64,000 bases of DNA from Sphaerolaimus hirsutus. Its lineage: Eukaryota; Nematoda; Chromadorea; Monhysterida; Sphaerolaimidae. This document shows, piece after piece, positions 1 through 11,400 of the stretch. The translations under genes were made by a program, and so were the position numbers. Each line of letters begins with the position of its first letter. Within the stretch, counting starts at the first letter, position 1. The stretch lies in assembly GCA_964036195.1 (NCBI GenBank), contig OZ038450.1:19807208-19871207 (forward strand), read 5' to 3'. The notes under the pieces were generated by a model. The model saw only the letters and a program-made list of their open reading frames with translations. It did not search any database and was not told the origin of the DNA.

Positions 1-3000
1 TGGACAATCCGCCGCAAATCCCAAAACCGACCATAACTTGCCGTAGCGATTTGGCCAAGTCGCGCAGTCGGCTGGTCGCATTGGCGCACTGGTCGCTCCA
101 CAGCGGCGCCGAATTGGCACTGACGCCAATTGACGCCTGTGACGCTTGCGTCGACGTGCTCGCTGAGGTAAGGCGTAAAATGTTAATTAGTTTTGTATCA
201 ACAACTCGGATTGTAATTAGGGTTCAAACGGGATCCCGATCCCGATCCCGGATCCCGTGAAATTCCGGGATTTACCAGTCCCGATCCTGATCCCAATCCC
301 GAAACCCCAATCCCGATCCCGATCCCGAAATCTCAAAAATACCAATCCCGATCCCGAAAGTTTTCAAATCCCGATCCCGATCCCGAGAAACTCCCAAGTC
401 CGGGATCCCGATCCCGGAAAAATTAGTGGAAATTATAAAAAGTGAAATAATGACGTTTTTGCATGCAAAAAAGTGGATGCAAACCCCCAGCGTCAATTTT
501 ATGCCACTTTTCTGGCATCCAACAGTGTTTTGAGACCTTTATGAACAACTGTGAATGCCAGAAAAATGGCCAAAATATCTATCCCTAGAACCCAATCCCG
601 ATCCCGGAAAAATGCCTATCCCAATCCCGATCCCGATCCCGTGACCCCAATCCCGGCCAATCCCGATCCCGATCCCGAAATCTCAAAAAACCAATCCCGA
701 TCCCGATCCCGAAACCCCAATCCCGATCCCGAAATCTCAAAAAGTGAATCCCGATCCCGATCCCGAAAAGTCAATCCCGTTTGAACCCTAATTGTAATGA
801 ACCTAAGGCGGGGTGGCAATAATGCCATGATATCAGGCAAAATACCACGCAAACTTAATAAATGACGTTAAAACTTCAGACCTCAAAAACAGTCTCAAAA
901 TTAGGGTGCCAACTAGGGTTGGCCGATGTTTTTTTTAAAACGTTTTTTATTAAAAAAACGTGTTTTTAAAAAAAAAACATGACGTCCGAAATGTTTTTTT
1001 TTAAAAAAAACATCGACCAAAATTTTTAGTACTAAGCACTAGGTATTTTGCAAAATTTTTGCGCGCAAGCGCGCAATTTCACACACAAATTGACATTGGT
1101 GGTTGATTTCATTGGTTTTGTGGCATTGTTAGTATCAAAGTATCCATTTATATATGCTACCATGGGTTAATAAGCCGTCATATGTTGCTGTAGTATATAA
1201 TATTGAGGTAATGTGCTTCCATGTACCCTCCACAGTGTGTAAATTCACTCCCAAAGTAACAACCTCGTTTAAAAACCTTGTTTGATCACTATTCCGTGCC
1301 AAACTTTACCTGACGTCACAAACATTCGACTATAAGGCAATATACGAACGATATGTCGACAAAAAATGGATATTTTTGACACAAATCACCACTTATAATG
1401 CTATCCCATGGCTCCACAGACATACTATGGTCATATATAACATCACAGAGTATTGCCACTGTCTGATATACCTATATATGTTGACACAAGGTTATATCTG
1501 GGAGCTTTTAAAAAAACGTTTTTTATTAAAAAAACAACGTTTAAAAAAAAACAACGTTTTTTATTAAAAAAACGTTGTTTTTTTTAAAAACATCGAGTTA
1601 AAAAAAACGTTTTTTTCCAACCCTAGTGCCAACAATTTTTTTAACAAAAACAGAAACGGGAATTTCTTTGCACTTACCGGAAACGGAAAAAAATTTACCT
1701 GCGGAAAGCGGAAACATAATTATTTTGCACTTGCTGGAAAATGGAAACTGATTTTTTTGCATTAGCCGGAAAACTGAATGGAAACCAATAAAATTTTGCC
1801 TGCGGAAAGCGGAAACGGGAAGTTGACCCCCTACTCAAAATACCACCCGTCAAAATGAATCCCCATAGCTGCGAAATCAAAAAATACCCACCATCAGTGC
1901 GCGCAACTGCAGAAGTTAAGATATTCCTCCCTTCAATGGCATTTTCATGCAGAAATTTGATCAATACATGTAGCTCTCTAGAGCCATTTGTGTTGTTTTC
2001 AATTTGTATTTTCAAATCGTCTGGAATCAAATGCCACAATGAGGTTTTACTATCTCCGATTTGGGAAATATCATTCAACTTTGTAGTTTCAATTCCACTT
2101 TGAGTTTTGCTGAGTTCCTCGCATAACGTGGCATTTTCAGACTGCAACTGTTTCACTGTTTCGTGAAAATTTTCCTGCATTTAAAACGCGTTGATAAAAA
2201 AATAAGTGAAGTGGGATTCGCATATATACTATAAAATTTACTAGTAATACTGATATTTGTGAAAAATTTTCAATGAAAGCTAGCGTCCCGTCCAAAATCT
2301 TTTTCAAGCCTACGTAGAACATAAAAACACTAGGGAAAAATGACGAACGTACATCTGCACATTTTGCAGACCTTTCCAGGTCTTCATATGCATTTTGCCA
2401 GTCAGATAAATTTTCTTCTACCTGCCGCAGCTTAGCTGTGATTTCTTTCTGCGAAGAAAAAACTTATTAAAGTATAAACCAAGAAAATAACACAATACGG
2501 AAAAAAAAGAAAGAAAAGCAAATACGTATTTTATAAAACAGTGTAATAAACAGTAGAGCAAAATTTTCCGAAAACTTGACGAATTCAAAAACATTCCAAA
2601 ATCTATTTGACGACATCAAACGGCTAAGGAAGCTGAAGCTGGAAGGAAACTGGGATTGAGCTGCTGAACCCCCCCCCCCCCCACTCCATATTGGCGCGTT
2701 TTTATCTAGTTTTTTTTACCAACAATATCAAAACATGACGTCTTTTCTACTTTTTTTCTACTAAACAAACCACCCATTAGTAATAAAAACGGCAACAAAA
2801 ATAGCAAACTTTTTCGTCCAATAATTCGTCGACAGTTCGCTCAAGATTGACAACGTGTTCTTTCTGCTTTTCAAGTTCGCTGTTTTGCTCCTTTTGCGAT
2901 CGAGAACACAGTTCATCATTTTTTGCCTGCAAAAACAAATGACACAACACAATTTTTTAATAAAAAAGACACAAAGCGTTTTGTAAAGGGTTCAATGATA

Positions 3001-6000
3001 TAAAATCGCCCCTCAAGGGATAGATAAATAGCAGGGAAATTTTCTCCGATTTCTTCTAGGCTGCCCCACCGCGTATACTGAGCGAACCGCATGCTTGAAT
3101 GTGAGAAGGTGAAAAAATTTGATGAAAAAATTGCATGATTTAGTTTGTGCTTAAACGTAAATATTACAGTGACAAGATTAGAGATGGCCAGCGCTTTTTT
3201 ATAAAAAAACGCCGCTTTAAAAAAAAAAAAAGCGCTGGCAAACTTTTTTGTACTTATGCACTAGGTATTTTACAATTTTTTGTGCGCAAGCGCGTAATTT
3301 CACATGCAAATTGCTATTGGTGGTTGTTTTAATTGGTTTATGGCATTATAGTGGCATTGCTTCTATTGTTATCATGTAATAATAAATTGTGATATGTCAG
3401 TGTATATAGGGTGGCAGACGGTACGGCCTTGCGGTAAACCGTACGGTACGGTAAATTTCCCATTTTGCGGTAAACGGTACGGTACGGTAAATCTTCAATT
3501 TTGCGGTAAACGGTACGGTACGGTAAATCTGAAAAGTGCGGTACGCGGTACGGTACGGTACGGTAAATTTCCAATGTCAGAAATGTATCAATGCGGAACT
3601 ATGTAGGGGCTTATTTATTGTGTAGAAGGAAGAAATGGAGAAAAAGTTGCTAAAAGTGAGTGAAAAATTGCTAAAAGTAGCTGAAAATAGTTGAAAATGA
3701 GTATATGACCACACATCAAACCTATCACTGCAACAAAAAAGCTCAGAATAGAAAGTAAATATTTACATTGAGGGTGATGTTTCACACCTTGAGAGCGTCT
3801 TGAAGCGCATGGCTTGATTTGATCACATTATACTAATGTGAATCATGAATTATAGCAATTATGCATGCAGAAATGGAAGGGCTTCAAACAGGAAAACAAT
3901 GTTGTGAAAGTTGCGCGCTCGCGCGCAAATTTTTTTCAGAAAACCACATTAATTTGCATCAATAAATTGCCATATTGAAGGTCAATCTGAGAAAAATTTA
4001 CCGCATTTTCGGTGGTAAATGAGTGCGGTACGCGGTACGGTACGGTAAATTTTGGAAAATGCGGTATGCGGTACGGTACGGTAAATTTCTAAAAGTGCGG
4101 TAAATGGTACAGTACGGTAAATTTCCCAAAAATGCGGTACGGTACGGTACAGTAAATTCTGCCATCCTAAGTGTATACAAAATATCCAGCCAATGTGCTT
4201 CCACACACTTTTCTACAGAGTGAAACATCACTGTCATGTATTAGCTAGGGATGGAAAAAAGCGCTTTTTTTTTAAAAAGCGCTTTTTTCGCTTTTTTTCA
4301 AAAATTGTCAAGACGTTACCTAAAAAGCTCCCAAATATTGTCCAGAGTCAATATATACAGGTATATCAGACAAGTGACAGTACTTGTGATGATATATAAC
4401 CATACAATGGCTATGTAATCATCTGATAGCATTATAAGTGCTGATTTGTGCCAAGAAAATTACAATTTTATGTCGAATAATTATGTATATTGCCGTTTTT
4501 GAATGTTTCTTGACTGCAAGTGAAGTTAGGCATGGAATAGTGCTTAAATTTGGCTATAAAAGATGGCTAATACATGACAGTGATGTTTCACAGTGTAGAA
4601 AAGTGGAAGCACATTGGCTGGATATTATTTACTACACTGACATATCTCCTCAACTTATTATTACATAATACCATGCAGGAATAGGAGCAATGCCACTAAA
4701 ATGCTACAAAACCAATGAAAACAACCACCAATTTGGCAATTTGCATGTGACATTATGCGCTTGCGCGCAAAAAAAATTGCAAAATACCTAGTGCATGAGT
4801 ACTAAAATTTTTGCCATCTTTTTTTAAAAAAAACGCGCTGGGACCCTTGCGCTTTTTTTTAAAAAAGCGGCGTTTTTTATAAAAAAAAGCGCTTGAAAAA
4901 AAGCGCTTGCCATCCCTAGTATTAGCCTTCTCTTATAGCCGTTTTTAAGCCCGATTCCATGCCTAACTTCACTTGCAGTCAAGAAACATTCAAAAACAGC
5001 GATATACAAACGAGTCGACGTAAAATTGGATTTTGTTGGCAGAAATCAGCACTTATAATGCTATCCCATGATTACACAGCCATTCTGTGGCTATATATCA
5101 TCACAAGTACTGCCACTTGTCTGATATACCTGTATATATTGACTCAGAACCATATTTAGGAGCTTTTTAGCATATTCAAGGACGTAGCCAGGGGGGGCGG
5201 GGGGGGGCGGCCGCCCCCCCCTTCCCGGGCCGGACCAAAAAATGTGCCAGAAATGGCACTTTCAGTAGACGATTTTGTCGACAGTTTGAAAAATTTTTGC
5301 GCGCAAGCGCGCATTTTCCCTTCACGACATATATTTTCGGTTGACAAGTCTCAGCGCCCTCAAAGGCAGTTAAAATGGACTCAATTTCTGTCCACATCGC
5401 AGTATATGCCTGTAAAATCCGGCTGTATACTGCTGTTTTGGCGCCAATGCCAATGCCAGTGGCGCCATGGCGTGGCGCTAACGAATGGCGTCAGCGCCAT
5501 GGCGCCATTCCCCTACTACAGAGGTAAAATTTTAGGGGGGGGGGGCGCCGCCCCCCCGTTCGCCGGGCTCCGTATACAATCCGCCCCCCCCCCCCCCCCC
5601 CGCTCAAAAAACCTGGCTACGTCCCTGAGCATATTTATGTCTTGACATTTTTAGGAAAAAAGCGAAAAAAGCGCGTTTTTAAGCGTTTTTTTTATAAAAA
5701 AGCGGGGTCGTTGAAAAAAAAACGCTTTTTTCCATCCTAGACAAGATTTTACATTCTGGCTTAATATTCATATGGCTTTCGTAGATTTCTGTGGATACTG
5801 CGCTACAAGTACAGTTAACCAGAAGTCCTCGAATTTAAAGCAAAACGTTAAAAAGCACACCTGCAATTTTGCCACCTCAGCCTTCAACGTATCACATTCA
5901 TGGGCCATTCTTCTATTACGGTTATATGATTCGTCCAATTTTTTCTTCATCTGAATGTTAAATGAAAAGATTGTAGTCGAACTTTTAAATAAGAAATTCT

Positions 6001-8137
6001 TGTTGATAAGAACACATTTAAACTGCCAGCTAATCAGCCTCAATACGGCGGAAAGTGCGGTAACATTCAAAAGATTGACAGTAGCGTGCGTTGCGCAAAG
6101 CACTTGAGCCCACAGAAGTCACGCAATACACAACACCACATAAAATAAGTTACCTCAAGTGTGCCAGAAGCCCACAACGCATCTAAAAGTTTTGAATTCA
6201 ATTTTTGAGAAATCTAACTACAGGATAGTTGAAAACCTAAAAAAAACCTTGATAGATGTTGATGAAAAGTCCACGAAAACTACAAAATTGAATAGTAATT
6301 TATCAAATGTCAACTAGAATTTACAAATGAACGGCGTACTGGTGCGAAGTCAATGTTTAGGGGCTTTTTCATCCCTATTTCGGAGGTTTAAAAAAATAAC
6401 GAGTTTTTAAACCAGGGTCTCAAAAAGTTCAAAAGGACTTCAAATGACAATAGCCTGACCTCAAAATGCTCTTTGTTCACGTGAACTTGATCTGATAACC
6501 ATTGATTTTTTTCATTCAGTCTATCACGATCGGATTCCAACTCGTGCACGCGTTCAGTCAATATTGTATTCTGAAATCAAATGGTAATTGAAAACGGGCC
6601 AAAACAAAACCGAAAGGGAAACGAAAATGGAAAAAAATTACCTCTTTCCGAAGAGAATCTATTGCGGCTTTTTCCTTACAAGCAAAAATTAGTTTTTGCC
6701 GCTGCTGTTCACTTTCACTGGTCAAATTGTAATTTTCAATTTGGAACCTTTCCAACTCATCTTGGACCTTTATATATTGTCGGTGATATTTTTCCGATTC
6801 AGACTTGAAGTGATCACGGTCAGTGAGCAGATTCTGAAAGTGAAGTGCCGTTTGTTCCATCGAAATACAAGTAAATACAAGTGCAGGGAACTACAAGTAA
6901 ATAAGTATGGGTGAAGTGAAGCAAGACTAGAATACGAAGAACTGTGCATAATGTTGAAGCTCATACAACATCTCGGATATGCCCATTTTACACATGCCAT
7001 GAATTGAAAACATTGTCAAATTCAAAGCTAGTATACAGACGCAAAAATGTCGTATCTAATCAAGTTACCCAATTATGAACCGAACATAGTCCAAAAATGT
7101 AAAAGCCAATATTCAAAGCGCTATTTAAACTTAACTTAATTAATAAAAAGCTTATATTATGACGAACAATTACCTCTTTCTCCAAAGCAATCGCCATAAG
7201 AGCATCTTGGAACAATGCAAATCTTGTAGTAGCGCTGTTCAGAGCAGCCTCCATTTGACACAACTTCGTTTCCAAATGACTGCACTGTTCTGTCCAGAGA
7301 AAGTCTAGGTCACCTTCCGGCCCAATAACTCGTTCCACGTCCTTTATACACTGCGAGTGAATTGTAATGCGTTGTAATGTAAAGGCTACAAAGCTTAGAC
7401 AAAAACGAGCAGAAATTTGCAGTTTCGCGTCGTAAATGTGGGAGAATAATTTTTTTCTTATGTTGAACCAATATCTAAATTGTCTGAGAGGATTAGTGCT
7501 ATGTTGAAATGCCAACTAGGCTATTTTAAATAAAAATAAAACTCAGATTAGAGCAACAGAAAGATTGACTTGAAGAAATTGGCCATAGTTCAATGAACAA
7601 ATTGTGATATCTGAACCTCCAAAAGTGCCCAACAACTTACAGCCGCAGCTTGGCGAGCTGCCAATTTCAATTGGTCACGTTCTTCCAACACTGGTTGCAT
7701 AAGGCGTAACTGGGTGTTCCAATCGTCACGAGTGTCTCCGGAGCCGCCGGTCCGCTCAAGCAGCTCATAATGCTTATCGAAAGCAATTTGCGCCCACTCT
7801 GATCGAGAAGAAATTTATCAGATAAAAAAATTTTGAAATTATAAAATTCACAAGGCCGGTAGAGCAACAAACTAATGAACTTGGCATGGATATGGTAACT
7901 GTACATTCAGAGTGCATCAATAACCTTTGTAAACTCAAACAATATAGGTCAAACCGCCGACCAAACCACATGCCCAGCATACTTGGCACACTTCCAACTG
8001 TCAAAATCTCCAACAGCGAATACAAACCGACCCTGAACCAGTCTGAAAGCGGCGGCATTGTGCGCGGGAGTGGTGACTGAAGACGAGCCCCGGCCGGTGT
8101 CGGGCCCAGAGTTAGGCTCCCCCTCCGAATTGGACAT
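1..8137 (-). CDS. Long coiled-coil protein, 5' part of the gene (runs off the left edge)
   Basis: Ten exons, read right to left: 8137-8032, 7798-7641, 7350-7174, 6833-6642, 6570-6460, 5950-5861, 2926-2810, 2448-2353, 2174-1892 and 162-1 (partial). All junctions keep frame; seven of the nine introns are phase 0. The start is the ATG at 8137, followed by MSNSEGEPNSG and an acidic, Ser-rich head. About 497 residues are visible. From about residue 150 the protein is mostly heptad-like coiled coil (for example NEKNQWLSDQV and LKAEVAKLQAKNDEL), then a less helical stretch with LWHLIPDDLKIQI, and another helical piece, SRLRDLAKSLRQVM, in the last exon. This suggests a scaffold, tether or motor-adaptor protein, but I recognise no family signature; TPR-, golgin- and BICD-type proteins were considered without a convincing match. 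It is divergent from GRWD1, with about 330 bp between start codons. The 2.9-kb and 1.7-kb introns are filled with transposons. Confidence 0.75.
218..790. mobile_element. hAT-like MITE, GATCCC-repeat family, copy 1
   Basis: Ends TAGGGTTCAAACGGG and its complement, flanked by the 8-bp duplication ATTGTAAT. The interior consists of GATCCC hexamer arrays around a unique middle (GTGGATGCAAACCCCCAGCG). It lies in an intron of the coiled-coil gene. Confidence 0.9.
914..1625. mobile_element. hAT-like MITE, A/T-stem family, copy 1
   Basis: Ends TAGGGTTGG and CCAACCCTA, perfect 8-bp duplication GTGCCAAC. Sub-terminal runs AAAAAACGTTTTT. Confidence 0.88.
1634..1835. mobile_element. Degraded GGAAACGG-rich element
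   Basis: Repeats of GCCGGAAAACTGAATGG type. It is a relative of the elements at 45478-46049 and 60996-61119. It fills the rest of the intron of the coiled-coil gene together with the two MITEs to its left. Confidence 0.6.
3407..4169. mobile_element. hAT-like MITE, GGTACGGTAC family
   Basis: Ends TAGGGTGGCAGA and TCTGCCATCCTA, duplication AGTGTATA. Both sub-terminal regions are tandem arrays of GCGGTAAACGGTACGGTACG. Confidence 0.88.
4246..4918. mobile_element. hAT-like MITE, A/T-stem family, nested copy
   Basis: Ends TAGGGATGG and CCATCCCTA, perfect duplication GTATTAGC. Same family as its host element. Confidence 0.88.
5177..5627. mobile_element. hAT-like MITE with poly-G/poly-C sub-termini
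   Basis: Ends CAAGGACGTAGCCAGG and CCTGGCTACGTCCCTG, perfect duplication AGCATATT. The interior has overlapping GGCGCCATGG palindromes. Confidence 0.88.
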
Positions 8138-8465
8138 CGCCGACGGCGAGAGCCGGCCGCAAGATTTTGAATTTGAAAGTAAAGTGACACTCGTATTAAA
8201 GTGACGAAATTGTGTTTCATGAAATGGGTGTGTTTAGAGGGTGGGATAATAGTGGCGGACGTTTGGATGTAGAAAAATGGAAAAAAATCAACATCTAAAG
8301 AATAGGCAGTCCCGGATAATGTCGCTTTCTTATCTATTGCACGTTTGACGATTCATTGAAGATTTTATTTTTGTAGGTCAGTCATTCACATGGCAAAGTG
8401 CCATTTCGAGCTAAAAAAGGAATAACTTCTTCCGCTGAAGTAGTCGGACTCCGACAACCGGTAAA
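8138..8465. promoter_or_regulatory. Divergent intergenic promoter region
   Basis: This 328-bp gap separates the start codons of the minus-strand coiled-coil gene and plus-strand GRWD1. Both promoters and 5' untranslated regions must lie here unless upstream exons exist. I see no clear TATA box. Confidence 0.5.
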
Positions 8466-11400
8466 ATGGGTATCGGTGATGGGGAACAGATGGAAACGGA
8501 CGAACAGAAACCTCAGAAGCCACCCGAGGTTCTAGTTTCATTCACGTTTTGAATTCAGATCGACTTTTTTCTCTTTTCCGCAGGTTTATGTTCCGGGTAA
8601 AAGTCGACCTTTGAAGACCGGCGAGGAATGGGATTATGATCCGAACGCGTATCGAATGTTCCATGAATTCAGTGCGGGTTGGTGATACTTTATCTGTATT
8701 TTCCAATTCGATCGTATTTGACTATTTCGTCTGTTGGCATGCTGCCAATTGCTTGGTGAGCTGTAAACTGTTGGGGGGAGGGTTAATTTATACATTTTCG
8801 TTCGCACAAATTACTTTGCCGTCCGTTGGTCACCCACAGTAACTTCGTAAACTACTTTAATGATTTACTAATATTTACTTTAATTCGACAAATGTATATA
8901 ACTTTCTACTAAATATTTAGGTATACTTTTAAAGTACACCAAACGTATTTTTTTCTGGTTCACTTATAATGTAAACAGCGTTCGGATCAGGTCCAGCAGT
9001 CAGGTCAGAAACTGACTGCCGGACCTGATCCGAACGCTGTTTATATTTTGAGAACAAATGAGCTTCCAGTATTTTTTGAATAATCATGGACGTATAGAAA
9101 ATGTATTCTTTGAAAGTATGACGCAAAATGCTCCTTAAATATTTTGAATACTTAAGACTCGCTTTGCGTAAGACCCAAACCTGTGACAGCACAAAAATTT
9201 TTTTGCGTTTTTTTTATCATGGAATTGGAATCTACATATATAGAAACTCAAAATTTCCTTCTATACATATATCCGAAAATGTCATCTTCCTACTGAAAAA
9301 ATCGATCAAAGTCAAAAGTCATCATTTTTCGGGCTGTTTTTTGGAAATTCATAACTTTTGCTTGATATTATCTATCAATATAATATTTTGGATTTTTATT
9401 AAGATTAACTTGGAGATTAATTGGCCCATACAAATGAACTTCATCAAACTTTTTTTTCTCACCAAAAATAATGGCTGAAATTTTGAAAATGGCACCAAAT
9501 TTTCAGTTTGTAATTGAGAGCTTAGCTTTTTTACAAAAACTGTGCTCAATTGCATAGTTTATGATAAATAAAAAAATCTAAAAACTAGGCCTGCACTTTT
9601 TTCCAGGACAGTTTGAAGCAGCCCGACACCCATTTTACCATCACAGAGAATCCCACTCAGAAGACTCAGATTAAGTTGTATGCAAAAAGTTTCGATCATA
9701 TGCTTGAGTTATTTTTTTGATGGTCTTTCATTTGTATATCTCCATTTTTCATTAAACATAATTTGGAAGGGTGCTGTCATACAAAAAAATGCACTTTTTA
9801 TGTACAAAATTTAGACCCCCTATTTTATTGTGGATTTGGAATCTACATATATAGAAAGTCAAAATTTCCTTCCATACATATATCCGAAAATGTCATCTTC
9901 CTACTGAAAAAATTTATCAAAGTCAAAAGTCATCATTTTTCAGGCTGTTTTTTTGGAAATTCATAACTTTTGCCTGACATTACCTATCAATATAATATTT
10001 TGGATTTTTATAAAGATAGTTTTGGAGATTAATTGGCCCATACAAACAAACTTCATAAAACGTTTTTTTCTCATTGAAAATGATGGCTGCAATTTTGAAA
10101 ATGGACCCAAATTTTCAGTTAGTAATTGAGAGCTTAGCTTTCTTTACTAAAACTGTGCTCAATTGTATAGTTTATGATAAAATATAATAACTAGGCCTGC
10201 ACTTTTTTTCCAGAACAGTTTGAAACACCCGTGTCACCATCACATGCAATCCCATTCTGAAGACTCAGATGAAGTTTTATAATAAAGTTTCCATCATAAA
10301 CTTAGGTTATTTTTCCATGGTCTTTCATTTGTATGTCTCCATGTTTTATGAAACACAATTTGGAAGGGTGCTGTCATACAAAAATGCACTTTTTCTGCAA
10401 TTATCACATGCATAGTGGTGCAATATCCAAAAATAGTTCACTTGTACCAGTAACTAAGTGTGCTGATAGTGTCCTTTAGCTGGCCATTTGATTATTTTTT
10501 GTTTCTGCTTGCTATCAGAATGCTATCAACATTTGAACAATTGTTTGTTCCCCTATAGGTCACTCTAATCAGTCATATTTCATCCACTGAGCATTCAGTG
10601 TTCACTCAAAATAACCAAATGGTCAGCTAAAGGACACTATCAGCACACTTAGTTACTGGTACAAGTGAACTATTTTTGGATATTGCACAACTATACGTGT
10701 GATAATTGCAGAAAAAGTGCATTTTTGTATGACAGCACCCTTCCAAATTGTGTTTCATAAAACATGGAGACATAAAAATGAAAGACCATGGAAAAATCAC
10801 CTAAGTTTATGATGAAACTTTTTAAAAAGAACTTCATCTAAGTCTTCAGAATGGGATTGCATGTGATGGTGACATGGTTGTTTCAAACTGTTCTGAAAAA
10901 AAAGTGCAGACCTACTTTTTAGATTTTATTTTTTTATCATAAACTATACAATTTAGCACAGTTTGAGTAAAAAAAGCTAAGCTCTCAATTACAAACTGAA
11001 AATTTGGGTCCATTTTCAAAATTTCAGCCATCATTTTCAATGAGAAAAAAACGTTTTATGAAGTTTGTTTGTATGGGCCAATTAATCTCCAAAACTATCT
11101 TTATAAAAATCCAAAATATTATATTGATAGGTAGAAATTTTTTCAGTAGGAAGATGACATTTGCAGATATATGTATGGAAGGAAATTTTGACTTTCTATA
11201 TATGTAGATTCCAAATCCACGATAAAATAGGGGGTCTAAATTTTGTACATAAAAAGTGCATTTTTGTATGACAGCACCCTTCCAAATTATGTTTAATGAA
11301 AAATGGAGATATACAAATGAAAGACCATCAAAAAAATAACTCAAGCGTATGATAGAAACTTTTTGCATACAACTTAATCTGAGTCTTCTGAGTGGGATTC

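Larger units (their letters stand above)
3179..5739. mobile_element. hAT-like MITE, A/T-stem family, host of nested insertions
   Basis: Ends TAGAGATGG and CCATCCTA with perfect 8-bp duplication GACAAGAT. It contains three complete younger elements (3407-4169, 4246-4918, 5177-5627). It accounts for most of the 2.9-kb intron of the coiled-coil gene. Confidence 0.88.

Noticed and set aside
3-167. A plus-strand exon ending GAG|GTAAGG at the left edge
   Set aside because: The minus strand fits better: acceptor TTACCTCAG, correct phase with the previous exon of the coiled-coil gene, and a protein-like reading.
257-852. Short Arg/Ser/Asp/Pro-rich open frames in the GATCCC arrays (here and at 45, 46, 50.7, 54 kb)
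   Set aside because: They are translations of hexamer repeats on both strands of a MITE, with no conserved coding signal.
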